Shown here piece by piece: positions 1 through 6,591 of a stretch of 33,727 bases of DNA. The stretch is from positions 1 through 33,727 of IMG/VR virus record IMGVR_UViG_3300022927_000066; one strand, given 5' to 3'. Under the pieces are notes generated by a model. The model was not told the DNA's origin and did no database searches. It worked only from the letters and a program-made list of their open reading frames with translations. Positions within the stretch are counted from its first letter, which is position 1, and each line of letters opens with the position of its first letter. The translations under genes and the position numbers were made by a program. The DNA is from a virus.

Positions 1-1863
1 AGCCATGACGCTTCTTGGACGGAATGGGCTCGCGGCTGTCTGCCCTAGGCTATTAGGGCGAGAGGCAGCAACCTGTTGACGGCGGGTCATTCCCGACGTT
101 TCAGGGGTAGGTGCTGGTGATGCTGGCGCTGGTGATGCTGGCGCTGGTGACGATGGCGCTGGTGGGCCAAATGCTTCTGGCGCTAGTGGGCGAGCGGTAT
201 TACCACGACGGCCTCCCGGTCGGTTAGGTAAGGTACGTCCGCTACTCTCAGGGCGTCCCGGTACGGTCCTACCGCTTGACTCAGGACGTACTCCGTCTGG
301 GGCGGTGCCCGCAACTGCTTCTAATGTTGACATAGTATCTGGATACTGCTCTTGGTTAGCGTAGTCGTCAATAGTAACTGGCTGTGGTGCGCTACCCGGT
401 CGACCGGGTACTGTCCTACCACTCGGCGCTGGTCGTCCCGGCACCTGACGGCCAGTGCTATCAGGACGGAACAACAACTGACGCTGTCCGGGGATTTGAC
501 CGCTAGGTTCTTGCGGGGCATCTGCTTGTGGGGCCTGCTGTGCTACTGGGCCTGCATCAAACAACTGCCCTTGGTCTCCTTGGTAGAAACCTGAAGTATC
601 AGGTGTTGGAGGGGTCGCACCGGTTGGGCGTCCCGGTACCTGACGGCCAGTACTTTGTGGACGAGAAGCAGCAACCTGCTCCCGCCTAGTCATGCCAGAT
701 GTTTCAGGGGTAGGTGCTGGGGCGCTCGGCTGACCACCTGCAAACTCTGTGCCCTGACCAGAGAACCAAGGATTAGGGTTAGCAGCAATACGGCGACCAC
801 CGGGGCGGTTGGGTAGAGTGCGGCCAGAACTTTCTGGGCGACCGGGGGCAACCTGACCACCAGAGTCTGGTCGTCGTGCAGCCACATCCTGACGTCGAAT
901 GGCCCCTTCCTCTTCAGCAGACAGAGGCGTACCTAGGCTGTAAGTATCGGGAAACTCTTCCTGATTAGCGAAGTCGTCAATAAATACAGAAGGACGTCCT
1001 TGTGTACGTGATGCTGGGGGTGCTGCAAACTGCTCGCTAGAAGGTGGAGCAGCAGGAGCAGGAGACTGCTCTCCTGCTGGGCGACGCTGTGTGCGGCTAG
1101 TTGGAGGAGCCGTTGCAGGTCTTGGCTGTTCTGGGCCACCGCCACTTTCTGTGGTGTAGATAGGACCGTGCTTAGGAGGACCAGTTGGAGGTCCCCATGG
1201 CTGTCCACCCTGATTACCACCAGTATTCTTTATCGGCCTACCCCACTCATCAGTGTCTGCCCCAACAAATGGGTCGTCCCCCAAAGTAAAGGGAGTGTTA
1301 CCCGTAGTATAAGTAAGGTTTTCCGATGCTTTGGGAGGTCCCCAAGGCTGCGGACCCGGCTGCGCTGGCCCGGTAGGGGGAGGCAAAGGTTGCCCGGTAG
1401 GTGCTGCGCTAGGTGCAGCGCTCTGTGGCTGCTTAGGTGCTTTGTCTGCTGCTTTTGCTTTACGTGCCCCAATGGCACCGCCGACTTGGGCGGCTAGATT
1501 CCCAATTTTGTCAAGAGTAGGGAAGTTCATACCTCCGGAACCGGGGCTAGGACGATCAAAGTTAGGTGCTACGCCTTCGGCCTTAGGGTATCTGATAGTT
1601 TCAGTCTTCTGTGAGGAAGGGTCTGTGGTGCTGAGGGGGGCGGGACCCTGAGTGTTGTACCGAGCGGTCTTTGCTACTCCACCACCAGTTTGTGGGCCGG
1701 GGCCCGACGGGACGTGCAGGAACGAGCCACCACGGGTACGACGCAACTGTCGTCCAGTACCGACGAGACCTGAGGCACCATAGCCTCCCATACTGCTGTC
1801 GCCACCGTCCCATTGACGCTGCTGATCTCTTGCTGCAAAGTAGTCGTTTGATGGATCTGCCAT
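1..1863 (-). CDS. Pro/Arg-rich disordered protein, partial (3' end beyond window)
   Basis: The frame is open for all 621 codons from an ATG at 1863 to the left edge, with no stop, so the C-terminus is missing. The protein is almost entirely low complexity: Pro, Gly, Ser, Ala, Gln and Arg dominate and no globular domain is visible. Recurrent units of the form RPxSxGRxxPGRP or RPxSxGRTLPNRPGGRR appear many times. A larger block is present twice about 600 bases apart: IDDFANQEEFPDT and IDDYANQEQYPDT, each followed by RPGGRR and by PETSGMTRR. Codons vary between copies, so selection looks to be on the protein. The start overlaps the previous stop by one base (TAATG). I do not recognise a family. 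A virion-associated, scaffold or nucleic-acid-binding role is possible, but the sequence only shows disorder and repeats. Confidence 0.85.
   Translation of the reverse strand, partial: MADPSNDYFAARDQQRQWDGGDSSMGGYGASGLVGTGRQLRRTRGGSFLHVPSGPGPQTGGGVAKTARYNTQGPAPLSTTDPSSQKTETIRYPKAEGVAPNFDRPSPGSGGMNFPTLDKIGNLAAQVGGAIGARKAKAADKAPKQPQSAAPSAAPTGQPLPPPTGPAQPGPQPWGPPKASENLTYTTGNTPFTLGDDPFVGADTDEWGRPIKNTGGNQGGQPWGPPTGPPKHGPIYTTESGGGPEQPRPATAPPTSRTQRRPAGEQSPAPAAPPSSEQFAAPPASRTQGRPSVFIDDFANQEEFPDTYSLGTPLSAEEEGAIRRQDVAARRPDSGGQVAPGRPESSGRTLPNRPGGRRIAANPNPWFSGQGTEFAGGQPSAPAPTPETSGMTRREQVAASRPQSTGRQVPGRPTGATPPTPDTSGFYQGDQGQLFDAGPVAQQAPQADAPQEPSGQIPGQRQLLFRPDSTGRQVPGRPAPSGRTVPGRPGSAPQPVTIDDYANQEQYPDTMSTLEAVAGTAPDGVRPESSGRTVPGRPESSGRTLPNRPGGRRGNTARPLAPEAFGPPAPSSPAPASPAPASPAPTPETSGMTRRQQVAASRPNSLGQTAASPFRPRSVMA
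81..983 (-). repeat. Diverged internal duplication of about 600 bases in the Pro/Arg-rich gene
   Basis: Three landmarks recur in the same order and at similar spacing: IDDxANQExxPDT (near 969-983 and 359-373), RPxSxGRTLPNRPGGRR (near 793-830 and 205-240), and PETSGMTRRxQVAASRP (near 670-710 and 65-110). The copies are diverged at DNA level, so the duplication is old or was kept by selection on protein. Confidence 0.72.
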
Positions 1864-2162
1864 TACCAAGTACCTTCACTCATAGAGTTTCTGGCTGTAC
1901 CAGACCAACTCTGATCGGACATGACGCTAGGCATGACTGGCATACCACTAACCCAAGAGCGATATGAAGGTGTATACCTATCGATATTCATAACTTCCAT
2001 AATATCCCATTCGTTCTTAGCGTAACCGCGACGTTCAGGAAATGGATTCTGGGGCGCGGCAGCGGGACGCATAACGCGCAACTCATCAGGAGTAGCGGCG
2101 AGAGCGTTCTCAAGAGCGATGTCGACTAGGTACTCGCTACGTGTCTGCCACGGTCCAGCCAT
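1863..2162 (-). CDS. Hypothetical protein, 99 aa
   Basis: The ATG at 2162 lies four bases after the TGA of the upstream gene, and the stop overlaps the next ATG by one base, which fits translational coupling. A longer upstream reading exists but would overlap the neighbour heavily, so I prefer this start. The protein is polar, with Arg/Pro in the middle and a Trp/Met/Ser-rich C-terminal half containing WVSGMPVMPSVMSD. No signal peptide, membrane segment or known motif is visible. It belongs to the run of unrecognised small proteins at the left end. Confidence 0.75.
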   Translation of the reverse strand: MAGPWQTRSEYLVDIALENALAATPDELRVMRPAAAPQNPFPERRGYAKNEWDIMEVMNIDRYTPSYRSWVSGMPVMPSVMSDQSWSGTARNSMSEGTW

Positions 2163-2166
2163 TGGT

Positions 2167-2466
2167 TCAGATTTCTTCCCAACCAGAACCAGCCATGCGA
2201 TCTTTACTGAACATCTTGTCCAGAAGTGGCTTTGAGTCGTAGAGACCGCTCTCGTCTGGCGTAGACATTTGCTCATGCTCTTCAGCGGTGCGGGCATGTG
2301 TCATACCCTGAGCCGCTCGGGCCATGGCTTGGCCTAAGTTACGTCCATGTACAGAAGTCATAGCACGACGGGTTACGGGGTCGTCCTGATACACCTGCTT
2401 ACGGGCAAGTTTTGAGGTAGGACGTGGGATACCCTGTGGGTTAGCGGGGTCTTGTTCGTTATACAT
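2167..2466 (-). CDS. Hypothetical protein, 99 aa
   Basis: It starts MYNEQDPANPQG from an ATG at 2466 with a GAGGTAACTAACTA leader. The leader and first codons closely match those of the neighbouring gene that starts at 2733. The protein is charged and Met/Gln/Ala-rich in the middle (GRNLGQAMARAAQGMTHAR), which could form a helix, and ends in an acidic GSGWEEI tail. No catalytic motif or membrane segment is seen, and the family is not recognised. Confidence 0.75.
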   Translation of the reverse strand: MYNEQDPANPQGIPRPTSKLARKQVYQDDPVTRRAMTSVHGRNLGQAMARAAQGMTHARTAEEHEQMSTPDESGLYDSKPLLDKMFSKDRMAGSGWEEI

Positions 2467-2469
2467 TAG

Positions 2470-2733
2470 TTAGTTACCTCTCTTACGCGGGACGCGACCA
2501 CCGTATGCCTGCTGCGCCTCGTAGCGACGTGTAGCGAGAGTCTTGTTAGGAACCCTACGGCGGCTAGAGTCGATGCGGCTATCGATGTAGCCGATATTAC
2601 GCCTTCCCGGCGATTCTGCTGGGAGGTTATTAGTTCCCGGCGACTCTGCTGGAAGGTTGTTTGTTCCACGCGATTCCGCTGGGAGGTTGTTCGGTTCCCT
2701 GTCTTGGTCGTACGGGTTTGCTTGGTTATACAT
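2470..2733 (-). CDS. Hypothetical basic protein with three NNLPAES repeats, 87 aa
   Basis: The ATG at 2733 follows GGAGGTAACTA, a strong ribosome binding site. Residues about 14-43 are three ten-residue repeats of NNLPAES followed by RGT, PGT or PGR. The C-terminal half is strongly basic (SSRRRVPNKTLATRRYEAQQ, then GGRVPRKRGN), which could bind nucleic acid or an acidic partner. There is no membrane segment. It sits three bases after the previous stop. Function unknown. Confidence 0.75.
   Translation of the reverse strand: MYNQANPYDQDREPNNLPAESRGTNNLPAESPGTNNLPAESPGRRNIGYIDSRIDSSRRRVPNKTLATRRYEAQQAYGGRVPRKRGN
2611..2700 (-). repeat. Three tandem 30-base units (NNLPAES repeats)
   Basis: Units at 2611-2640, 2641-2670 and 2671-2700 are similar 30-base copies in phase with the codons, each encoding NNLPAES plus three residues. 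Differences among copies are mostly synonymous or conservative, so the unit seems kept at protein level. Slippage or unequal crossing-over could change copy number. Confidence 0.8.
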
Positions 2734-2736
2734 TAG

Positions 2737-3228
2737 TTACCTCCAACCGGGTGCAAGCGTCTTCAACATTGACCGACGCTGCATATCGATCTGTTCTTGT
2801 TGAGGGCGGTCAAGTCCTCGTGGAATACCACGGGGGCCTGCCTTACCGTCATTTGTGAGTCTAATAGGTTCCGCTCCGGGGGGAGCGAACTTTAGACCTT
2901 GTGCTTGAAGTTCTAAACCAGTAGTAAGATTGAACTCTTCAGGCCACAAGTAATCACCGGGGTTAACTCGTTCACCCTTGTGCACACCACGACTGTATGA
3001 CCTATGGTTCTGCCGCTTGACGGCATTGAGCAACTTGTCCTGACGGCGGTTGCTGGACATCGTACCCAAGTAACCATCGGGGTGCTGGGTGTCGGGGGTC
3101 GCACCAAATGCGGCAAGACGTTGATCCTTGGCGTCTCGGAACATGGGGGAAGGTCCCAGCACTGGCTGGGACTCACCGCCAGCGGGGTCGTAGCCCCCTG
3201 ACCAGTTACTGAATGTGTAATTGTTCAT
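2737..3228 (-). CDS. Hypothetical protein, 163 aa
   Basis: It starts at the ATG at 3228, whose ATGA overlaps the stop of the 54-codon gene upstream. The N-terminus MNNYTFSNWSGGYDPAGG is Gly/Asn/aromatic-rich. The middle (SSNRRQDKLLNAVKRQNHRSY) is basic, and the C-terminal third is Pro/Arg/Gln-rich. No domain, signal peptide or membrane helix is visible. It is the largest of the small proteins in the left-end block, and its polar, disordered composition matches its neighbours. Not recognised. Confidence 0.78.
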   Translation of the reverse strand: MNNYTFSNWSGGYDPAGGESQPVLGPSPMFRDAKDQRLAAFGATPDTQHPDGYLGTMSSNRRQDKLLNAVKRQNHRSYSRGVHKGERVNPGDYLWPEEFNLTTGLELQAQGLKFAPPGAEPIRLTNDGKAGPRGIPRGLDRPQQEQIDMQRRSMLKTLAPGWR

Positions 3229-3389
3229 CGCCCACTCGCAACTTGAGTACCAGCCGTGAATGCCATAAGTTGGCCTGCCCTACCGTATCCGATCATAGAT
3301 ATGGGGCGAGGTCCTTCGCTGTTCTCTTGAGCCTGCTCCGCGCGTTCCTTCTCAGTTTTCATTGGATCTTGCGGGCGCTCTACCAGCAT
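3225..3389 (-). CDS. Small hypothetical protein, 54 aa
   Basis: A short frame from the ATG at 3389 to the TGA at 3225-3227. Its stop overlaps the ATG of the next gene (ATGA), which is the main reason to believe it. It also fills what would otherwise be a gap in a tightly packed run. The product begins MLVERPQDPMKTEKERAEQ, is charged in its first half, then has a Gly/Ala/Met-rich stretch (MIGYGRAGQLMAFTAGTQ). Not recognised. Confidence 0.7.
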   Translation of the reverse strand: MLVERPQDPMKTEKERAEQAQENSEGPRPISMIGYGRAGQLMAFTAGTQVASGR

Positions 3390-3392
3390 AAG

Positions 3393-3620
3393 TTACCTCA
3401 AACTATCAATAAACTCTTCGGCTGCGGTGGGATGGATGGGACCGATAAAGTCGGACTCTTCCATTCCCGTGTAGTTTCCATCCTCCGTAAGAACTGAGGG
3501 AAGAAGTCCCCTCTGCTGTGCGTCCTCAACGATGCTTTCGGCCCTGCCATGTACTGCGGCGTGGACTTGCTGAAACATATTGCTGCGTGACTCGTACGGG
3601 TTGTTCATAGTGTGCTCCAT
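3393..3620 (-). CDS. Hypothetical acidic protein, 75 aa
   Basis: Two starts are possible. The ATG at 3620 is three bases after the previous TAA. The ATG at 3608 (MNNPYESRSN) is preceded by GGAG at six-base spacing and may be the true one. The protein contains a likely helix (QQVHAAVHGRAESIVEDAQQ) and ends HPTAAEEFIDSLR. It is acidic, unlike its basic neighbours. No known domain. Confidence 0.72.
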   Translation of the reverse strand: MEHTMNNPYESRSNMFQQVHAAVHGRAESIVEDAQQRGLLPSVLTEDGNYTGMEESDFIGPIHPTAAEEFIDSLR

Positions 3621-3623
3621 TTC

Positions 3624-3761
3624 TTAGTCTTCCCAACCTTTGCGATACGTAAACTTCTCAAAGTTATCTGAATCGTATAGGTCCTGATATCTGGCAGGAA
3701 CCTTAGACAAGTAATCGTCCTCTGGTTCCTTGGTTTCCGTGTTGTTACTATCGGGTTCCAT
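3624..3761 (-). CDS. Small acidic hypothetical protein, 45 aa
   Basis: A short frame from the ATG at 3761 to the TAA at 3624-3626, ending three bases before the next ATG. The product starts MEPDSNNTETKEPEDDY and contains RYQDLYDSDNFEKF, so it is strongly acidic and aromatic. The ribosome binding site is weak. Support comes from packing and from amino-acid composition similar to neighbouring genes. Not recognised. Confidence 0.62.
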   Translation of the reverse strand: MEPDSNNTETKEPEDDYLSKVPARYQDLYDSDNFEKFTYRKGWED

Positions 3762-3796
3762 ATATGTATGTTACACCATACTAGCGGTTGATGGGG

Positions 3797-5806
3797 TTAC
3801 TGTTGGCGTCGACCGCCGCCACGCCGCTCTTCTACTGAACGAGGAGCGGGGACGGTACCACCGCCGGGGCCAGCAAGACCAAGAGCCCTGTTAGCCGCTT
3901 CGTTTGATTCACGTTCCCGCTGTGCTTGGTTCGCAGTAAAGGCTTGACGAGAGTTAGTAACTCGTCGGCCTTCACGTCCCTGCTCACCAGACTGTGTTGG
4001 GAACGATCCTTCAGCCTGACTGCGTCGCGCACGCTCCTTACCTACGGCTGCCTCAACGTTCTCCCTAGTCATAGGTAGTACTGGGCCCGCGATGCCTGGC
4101 TTCAACTTCTTGAACTGAGTAGCCGTCATTTCAAAAGCCTGATTGCGTGCCTCTCTGGCCCGTGCTGCCTCATCTCCGCCCTTTTGGATCTTACGAACCT
4201 CAGTGACACCGGTGGTTCCAGAGGTACCAACCTGCCCTGAGACACTAGTACCAATGAGGTCAGGACGCATCAAGTCTCTAATGGAATCGTCGGTCTGTTC
4301 TGACAACGCAGTAAGGGCAGCAATGTCCATGTCTCCTACAGGAACTCCCTGAACAGCAGCCTCATTCTTGATACGCCCAACGTCGGAGATTGTACCTCTA
4401 ACGCCCGGAATATCGATAATAGCGGACCTTGCCTCTGTCTCCCCTTCCGCAGGAGGACGGGGGGTTTCCAGACTTTGACCCGATGCGGCGGCACCGGCAA
4501 GGATACCGGCCCCTCCCATACGAAGGATTGCTTCGTCTTGTGTCTTGGGGGCTTCTACCTCTTCTCCCTCTGGCGCGCTAACTCCGGGGGTACCCGCGCC
4601 CTCTCCGGGCATCATGTACTTAGGCATAGAAATGCCACCCTTATCAGCACCGCCTGCCGCAGCGCGATAGAAACGACGCCCACCACGCTCCAGATTCTCT
4701 GGATCGCGGGGTTCAAAGCCCACACCAGATGCAGAGTCTTGAAGAGCAGCCACTGGGTCTTCGGTGAACATCTCTGCACGCTCAATTTCTGCTCTTACGG
4801 GCTCACGAACGTTTTTGATAGCGGGGGCGGCTTCTTCCATACGAGCACGGATGGCACGATGACCACCACGAGGATCTGATGCGGGTGCACGATCTGTGAG
4901 AGGACCGCTATCAACTGTGGTATCAGGCTCATTTTCCTCAGCGAACTGAATACGGCTAACCTTTCTAGTACGGAAAGGTGACGGGAGAATAGAGACAGGA
5001 GAACCACGCATAGGCGTACCAGTTGGAGCAGGCCCCCGGCTCGAACTATCTGCTGGAGGTTCTGCGTAAACAGAACGAGTTAGGCCCTCTTTCTCTAGTT
5101 CTTCAGGGGACATATCGTACTTAGACCTGCCGCTTTCGAGTACACCCGGCGCTACAGGATTTCCAGCCTCTCGCGTATACGCCCTACCATTCGGGAACTC
5201 TTCAGTAGGTTTAGCAGCCTGTTTAACAGCCTGCTGTACGACAACGTCGTCTGGTCCTACTACGTGCTCTTTGCGGGAAGAGCCTGATCCTGTGGCGATA
5301 GTCTCTGTGCGGTCAAACACCTCAACGTTTTCGGCGTTAAACTGTGACTTACTAATGTTAGTAAGCGGTAGTACTGGCCCCTGAGTACCACTTGGCAGTC
5401 TTTCAGTAGAACGAGCCAGCGTGGTTCCCGGCTTAAAACGTACGTCAGTAATAGCGCCGCCCCGAGCGGCCTTTTCCGTATTCCATTTTGGACCCATTCG
5501 ACCGGTCTTGGGGTCCATGGTTTCCCTAATGTTACCGGGGGCCAGACCCATGCGAGTAGCGATAGTCCGTGGACTCTGGTCTTCAAGACTACTCTGATAC
5601 AGTGAGTCGCTGGCTTTAGGTTTAGGTACCTTATCTAGCGCCGCTGTGACTGCCTTCTCGGTGTAGGAACCTACTGAAGAATCCCCAGATGGATTATCGG
5701 AGTCGTCTTCGTGTTCTCCAGACTCTGACGTCACTCTGGATAGGTCACTAGTCAGGCCCACACTTTCTGTTTCTGGGACGTCTAGGATGTCTTTTTCCTT
5801 GGCCAT
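3797..5806 (-). CDS. Large disordered hypothetical protein, 669 aa
   Basis: It starts at an ATG preceded by CGGAGG at five-base spacing, a strong site after a 71-base gap. The N-terminus is acidic and Ser-rich; the rest is rich in Glu, Arg, Gly, Pro and Ala with few hydrophobic clusters, so most of it is probably disordered. The motif GPVLPxT occurs twice, once in the first third and once near the C-terminus (GPVLPMTRENVEAAV). Clusters of positive charge occur near the end (SVEERRGGGRRQQ). There is no signal peptide or membrane helix. It heads the left-end block of unrecognised genes. A structural, internal-virion or scaffold protein is conceivable, but no family evidence supports that. Confidence 0.85.
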   Translation of the reverse strand: MAKEKDILDVPETESVGLTSDLSRVTSESGEHEDDSDNPSGDSSVGSYTEKAVTAALDKVPKPKASDSLYQSSLEDQSPRTIATRMGLAPGNIRETMDPKTGRMGPKWNTEKAARGGAITDVRFKPGTTLARSTERLPSGTQGPVLPLTNISKSQFNAENVEVFDRTETIATGSGSSRKEHVVGPDDVVVQQAVKQAAKPTEEFPNGRAYTREAGNPVAPGVLESGRSKYDMSPEELEKEGLTRSVYAEPPADSSSRGPAPTGTPMRGSPVSILPSPFRTRKVSRIQFAEENEPDTTVDSGPLTDRAPASDPRGGHRAIRARMEEAAPAIKNVREPVRAEIERAEMFTEDPVAALQDSASGVGFEPRDPENLERGGRRFYRAAAGGADKGGISMPKYMMPGEGAGTPGVSAPEGEEVEAPKTQDEAILRMGGAGILAGAAASGQSLETPRPPAEGETEARSAIIDIPGVRGTISDVGRIKNEAAVQGVPVGDMDIAALTALSEQTDDSIRDLMRPDLIGTSVSGQVGTSGTTGVTEVRKIQKGGDEAARAREARNQAFEMTATQFKKLKPGIAGPVLPMTRENVEAAVGKERARRSQAEGSFPTQSGEQGREGRRVTNSRQAFTANQAQRERESNEAANRALGLAGPGGGTVPAPRSVEERRGGGRRQQ

Positions 5807-5877
5807 GGGTACCTCCGTACACGTTACACAACAAAATTACCACACAGAATGTATGTGATATCTAGGTTTTGTGCTTG

Positions 5878-6153
5878 TTATCGTGTTACGGGTTTCCAAG
5901 TCATGGAGGAGATGGTCTCTCCTGTATCACCCTCAATGTCATCAAAACCGATGATGAAAGTGAGATCCAGACCTCTAGGGGCCACAAAACCACGTGCAAT
6001 AGCGCACGCCTTTGTAGCCTGATTCACAGCGGAAGCGCCGATAGCCCTGATCTTGGGTGATTGCCCAGCCACTACAGCGCGGGCCACAATGGAACCCACA
6101 GACGATGGGTTACTAGATCCGGACACCTTGATTACTTCTTCTTGCTCAGCCAT
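5878..6153 (-). CDS. spoVS: SpoVS-family protein
   Basis: The 91-residue length and the core match the stage V sporulation protein S family. The signature VIKVSGSSNPSSVGSIVARA is followed by IRAIGASAVNQATKACAIAR, then GFVAPRGLDLTFIIGF, in the family order. SpoVS proteins are small, Alba-like in fold, and linked to sporulation or cell-division control in bacteria; the molecular role is not well defined. Here the gene stands between a resolvase-like nuclease gene and the disordered-protein block, with an AAAGG ribosome binding site and its own possible -10 element. In a phage it might alter host division or bind nucleic acid, which is inference. Identity is confident, function is not. Confidence 0.9.
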   Translation of the reverse strand: MAEQEEVIKVSGSSNPSSVGSIVARAVVAGQSPKIRAIGASAVNQATKACAIARGFVAPRGLDLTFIIGFDDIEGDTGETISSMTWKPVTR

Positions 6154-6162
6154 TAGTACAAC

Positions 6163-6189
6163 CTTTCGTATAACAGAGTATTACGAAAG
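6163..6189 (-). promoter_or_regulatory. Inverted repeat in the spoVS leader
   Basis: CTTTCGTA and TACGAAAG form an eight-base stem with an 11-base loop, directly upstream of the spoVS ATG. The second arm on the minus strand (TACGAAAGG) includes the AAAGG ribosome binding site, so folding would hide it. Could instead be an operator. Confidence 0.42.
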
Positions 6190-6192
6190 TAT

Positions 6193-6198
6193 ATTATA
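6193..6198 (-). promoter_or_regulatory. Possible -10 element before spoVS
   Basis: TATAAT on the minus strand overlaps the stop codon of the resolvase-like gene and lies about 40 bases before the spoVS start. No good -35 is seen at 16-18 bases, so the element may be fortuitous or need an activator. The hairpin listed at 6163-6189 falls immediately downstream. Confidence 0.28.
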
Positions 6199-6562
6199 CG
6201 TATCCGGCTTCCTTGAGGAGGCTAGTTATGTCCTCTAAACGTATTATTGCGTAAGTCTCACCAAGTGACTTTTCGCCCACTCCGGGGCGTTTTACTACCA
6301 GAATTGGGAGAGCGTTCCCCCCGACTTCCTCCTGCTGTGCCTGCGATACAGCATCATTGAGCCAGCCTGAGAGGTCGAACTTGCGCTGGTTCTTGCACTG
6401 AATGATTGCTTGGCGACGAGGGCTAGCAATGCCGTTGATGTCACCGCTGTCATACTTACCAGACAAACTAGGCCGAAAAGCCTTCTTAAAACTACGAGAT
6501 CGTAAATACCTGACGATAAGCGTCTCAAACGATGTGCCTTTAGCCTTGTTCTTGTTACCCAT
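6194..6562 (-). CDS. Holliday-junction-resolvase-like nuclease (Hjc-like PD-(D/E)XK)
   Basis: The protein has 122 residues. The N-terminus KNKAKGTSFETLIVRYLR supplies the conserved Glu13 of the Hjc-like fold. KYDSGDINGI gives Asp41 and AIIQCKNQRKFDLSGWLNDA gives the QxK form (Gln55, Lys57) of the ExK motif. Hjc-type enzymes cut four-way DNA junctions and would help resolve recombination or replication intermediates before packaging. It is the last recognisable gene of the replication and recombination block. The Gln in place of Glu is seen in some phage members. A different PD-(D/E)XK specificity cannot be excluded. Confidence 0.8.
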   Translation of the reverse strand: MGNKNKAKGTSFETLIVRYLRSRSFKKAFRPSLSGKYDSGDINGIASPRRQAIIQCKNQRKFDLSGWLNDAVSQAQQEEVGGNALPILVVKRPGVGEKSLGETYAIIRLEDITSLLKEAGYV

Positions 6563-6591
6563 ATACCTGCCATCCTACTCCATAATAACTA

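Noticed and set aside
1331-1651. Gly/Cys/Ala-rich plus-strand frame
   Set aside because: It is opposite the open Pro/Arg-rich gene, whose biased codons produce such frames.
2163-2297. Extended start of the 99-residue gene
   Set aside because: It would overlap the upstream gene by more than 120 bases, and the ATG at 2162 fits the coupling seen across the block.
2611-2700. CRISPR-like direct repeats
   Set aside because: Units are contiguous, codon-phased and lack unique spacers, so they are coding tandem repeats.
4475-4879. 134-codon plus-strand frame
   Set aside because: It lies inside the 669-residue gene on the opposite strand, has no good start site and no recognisable motif.
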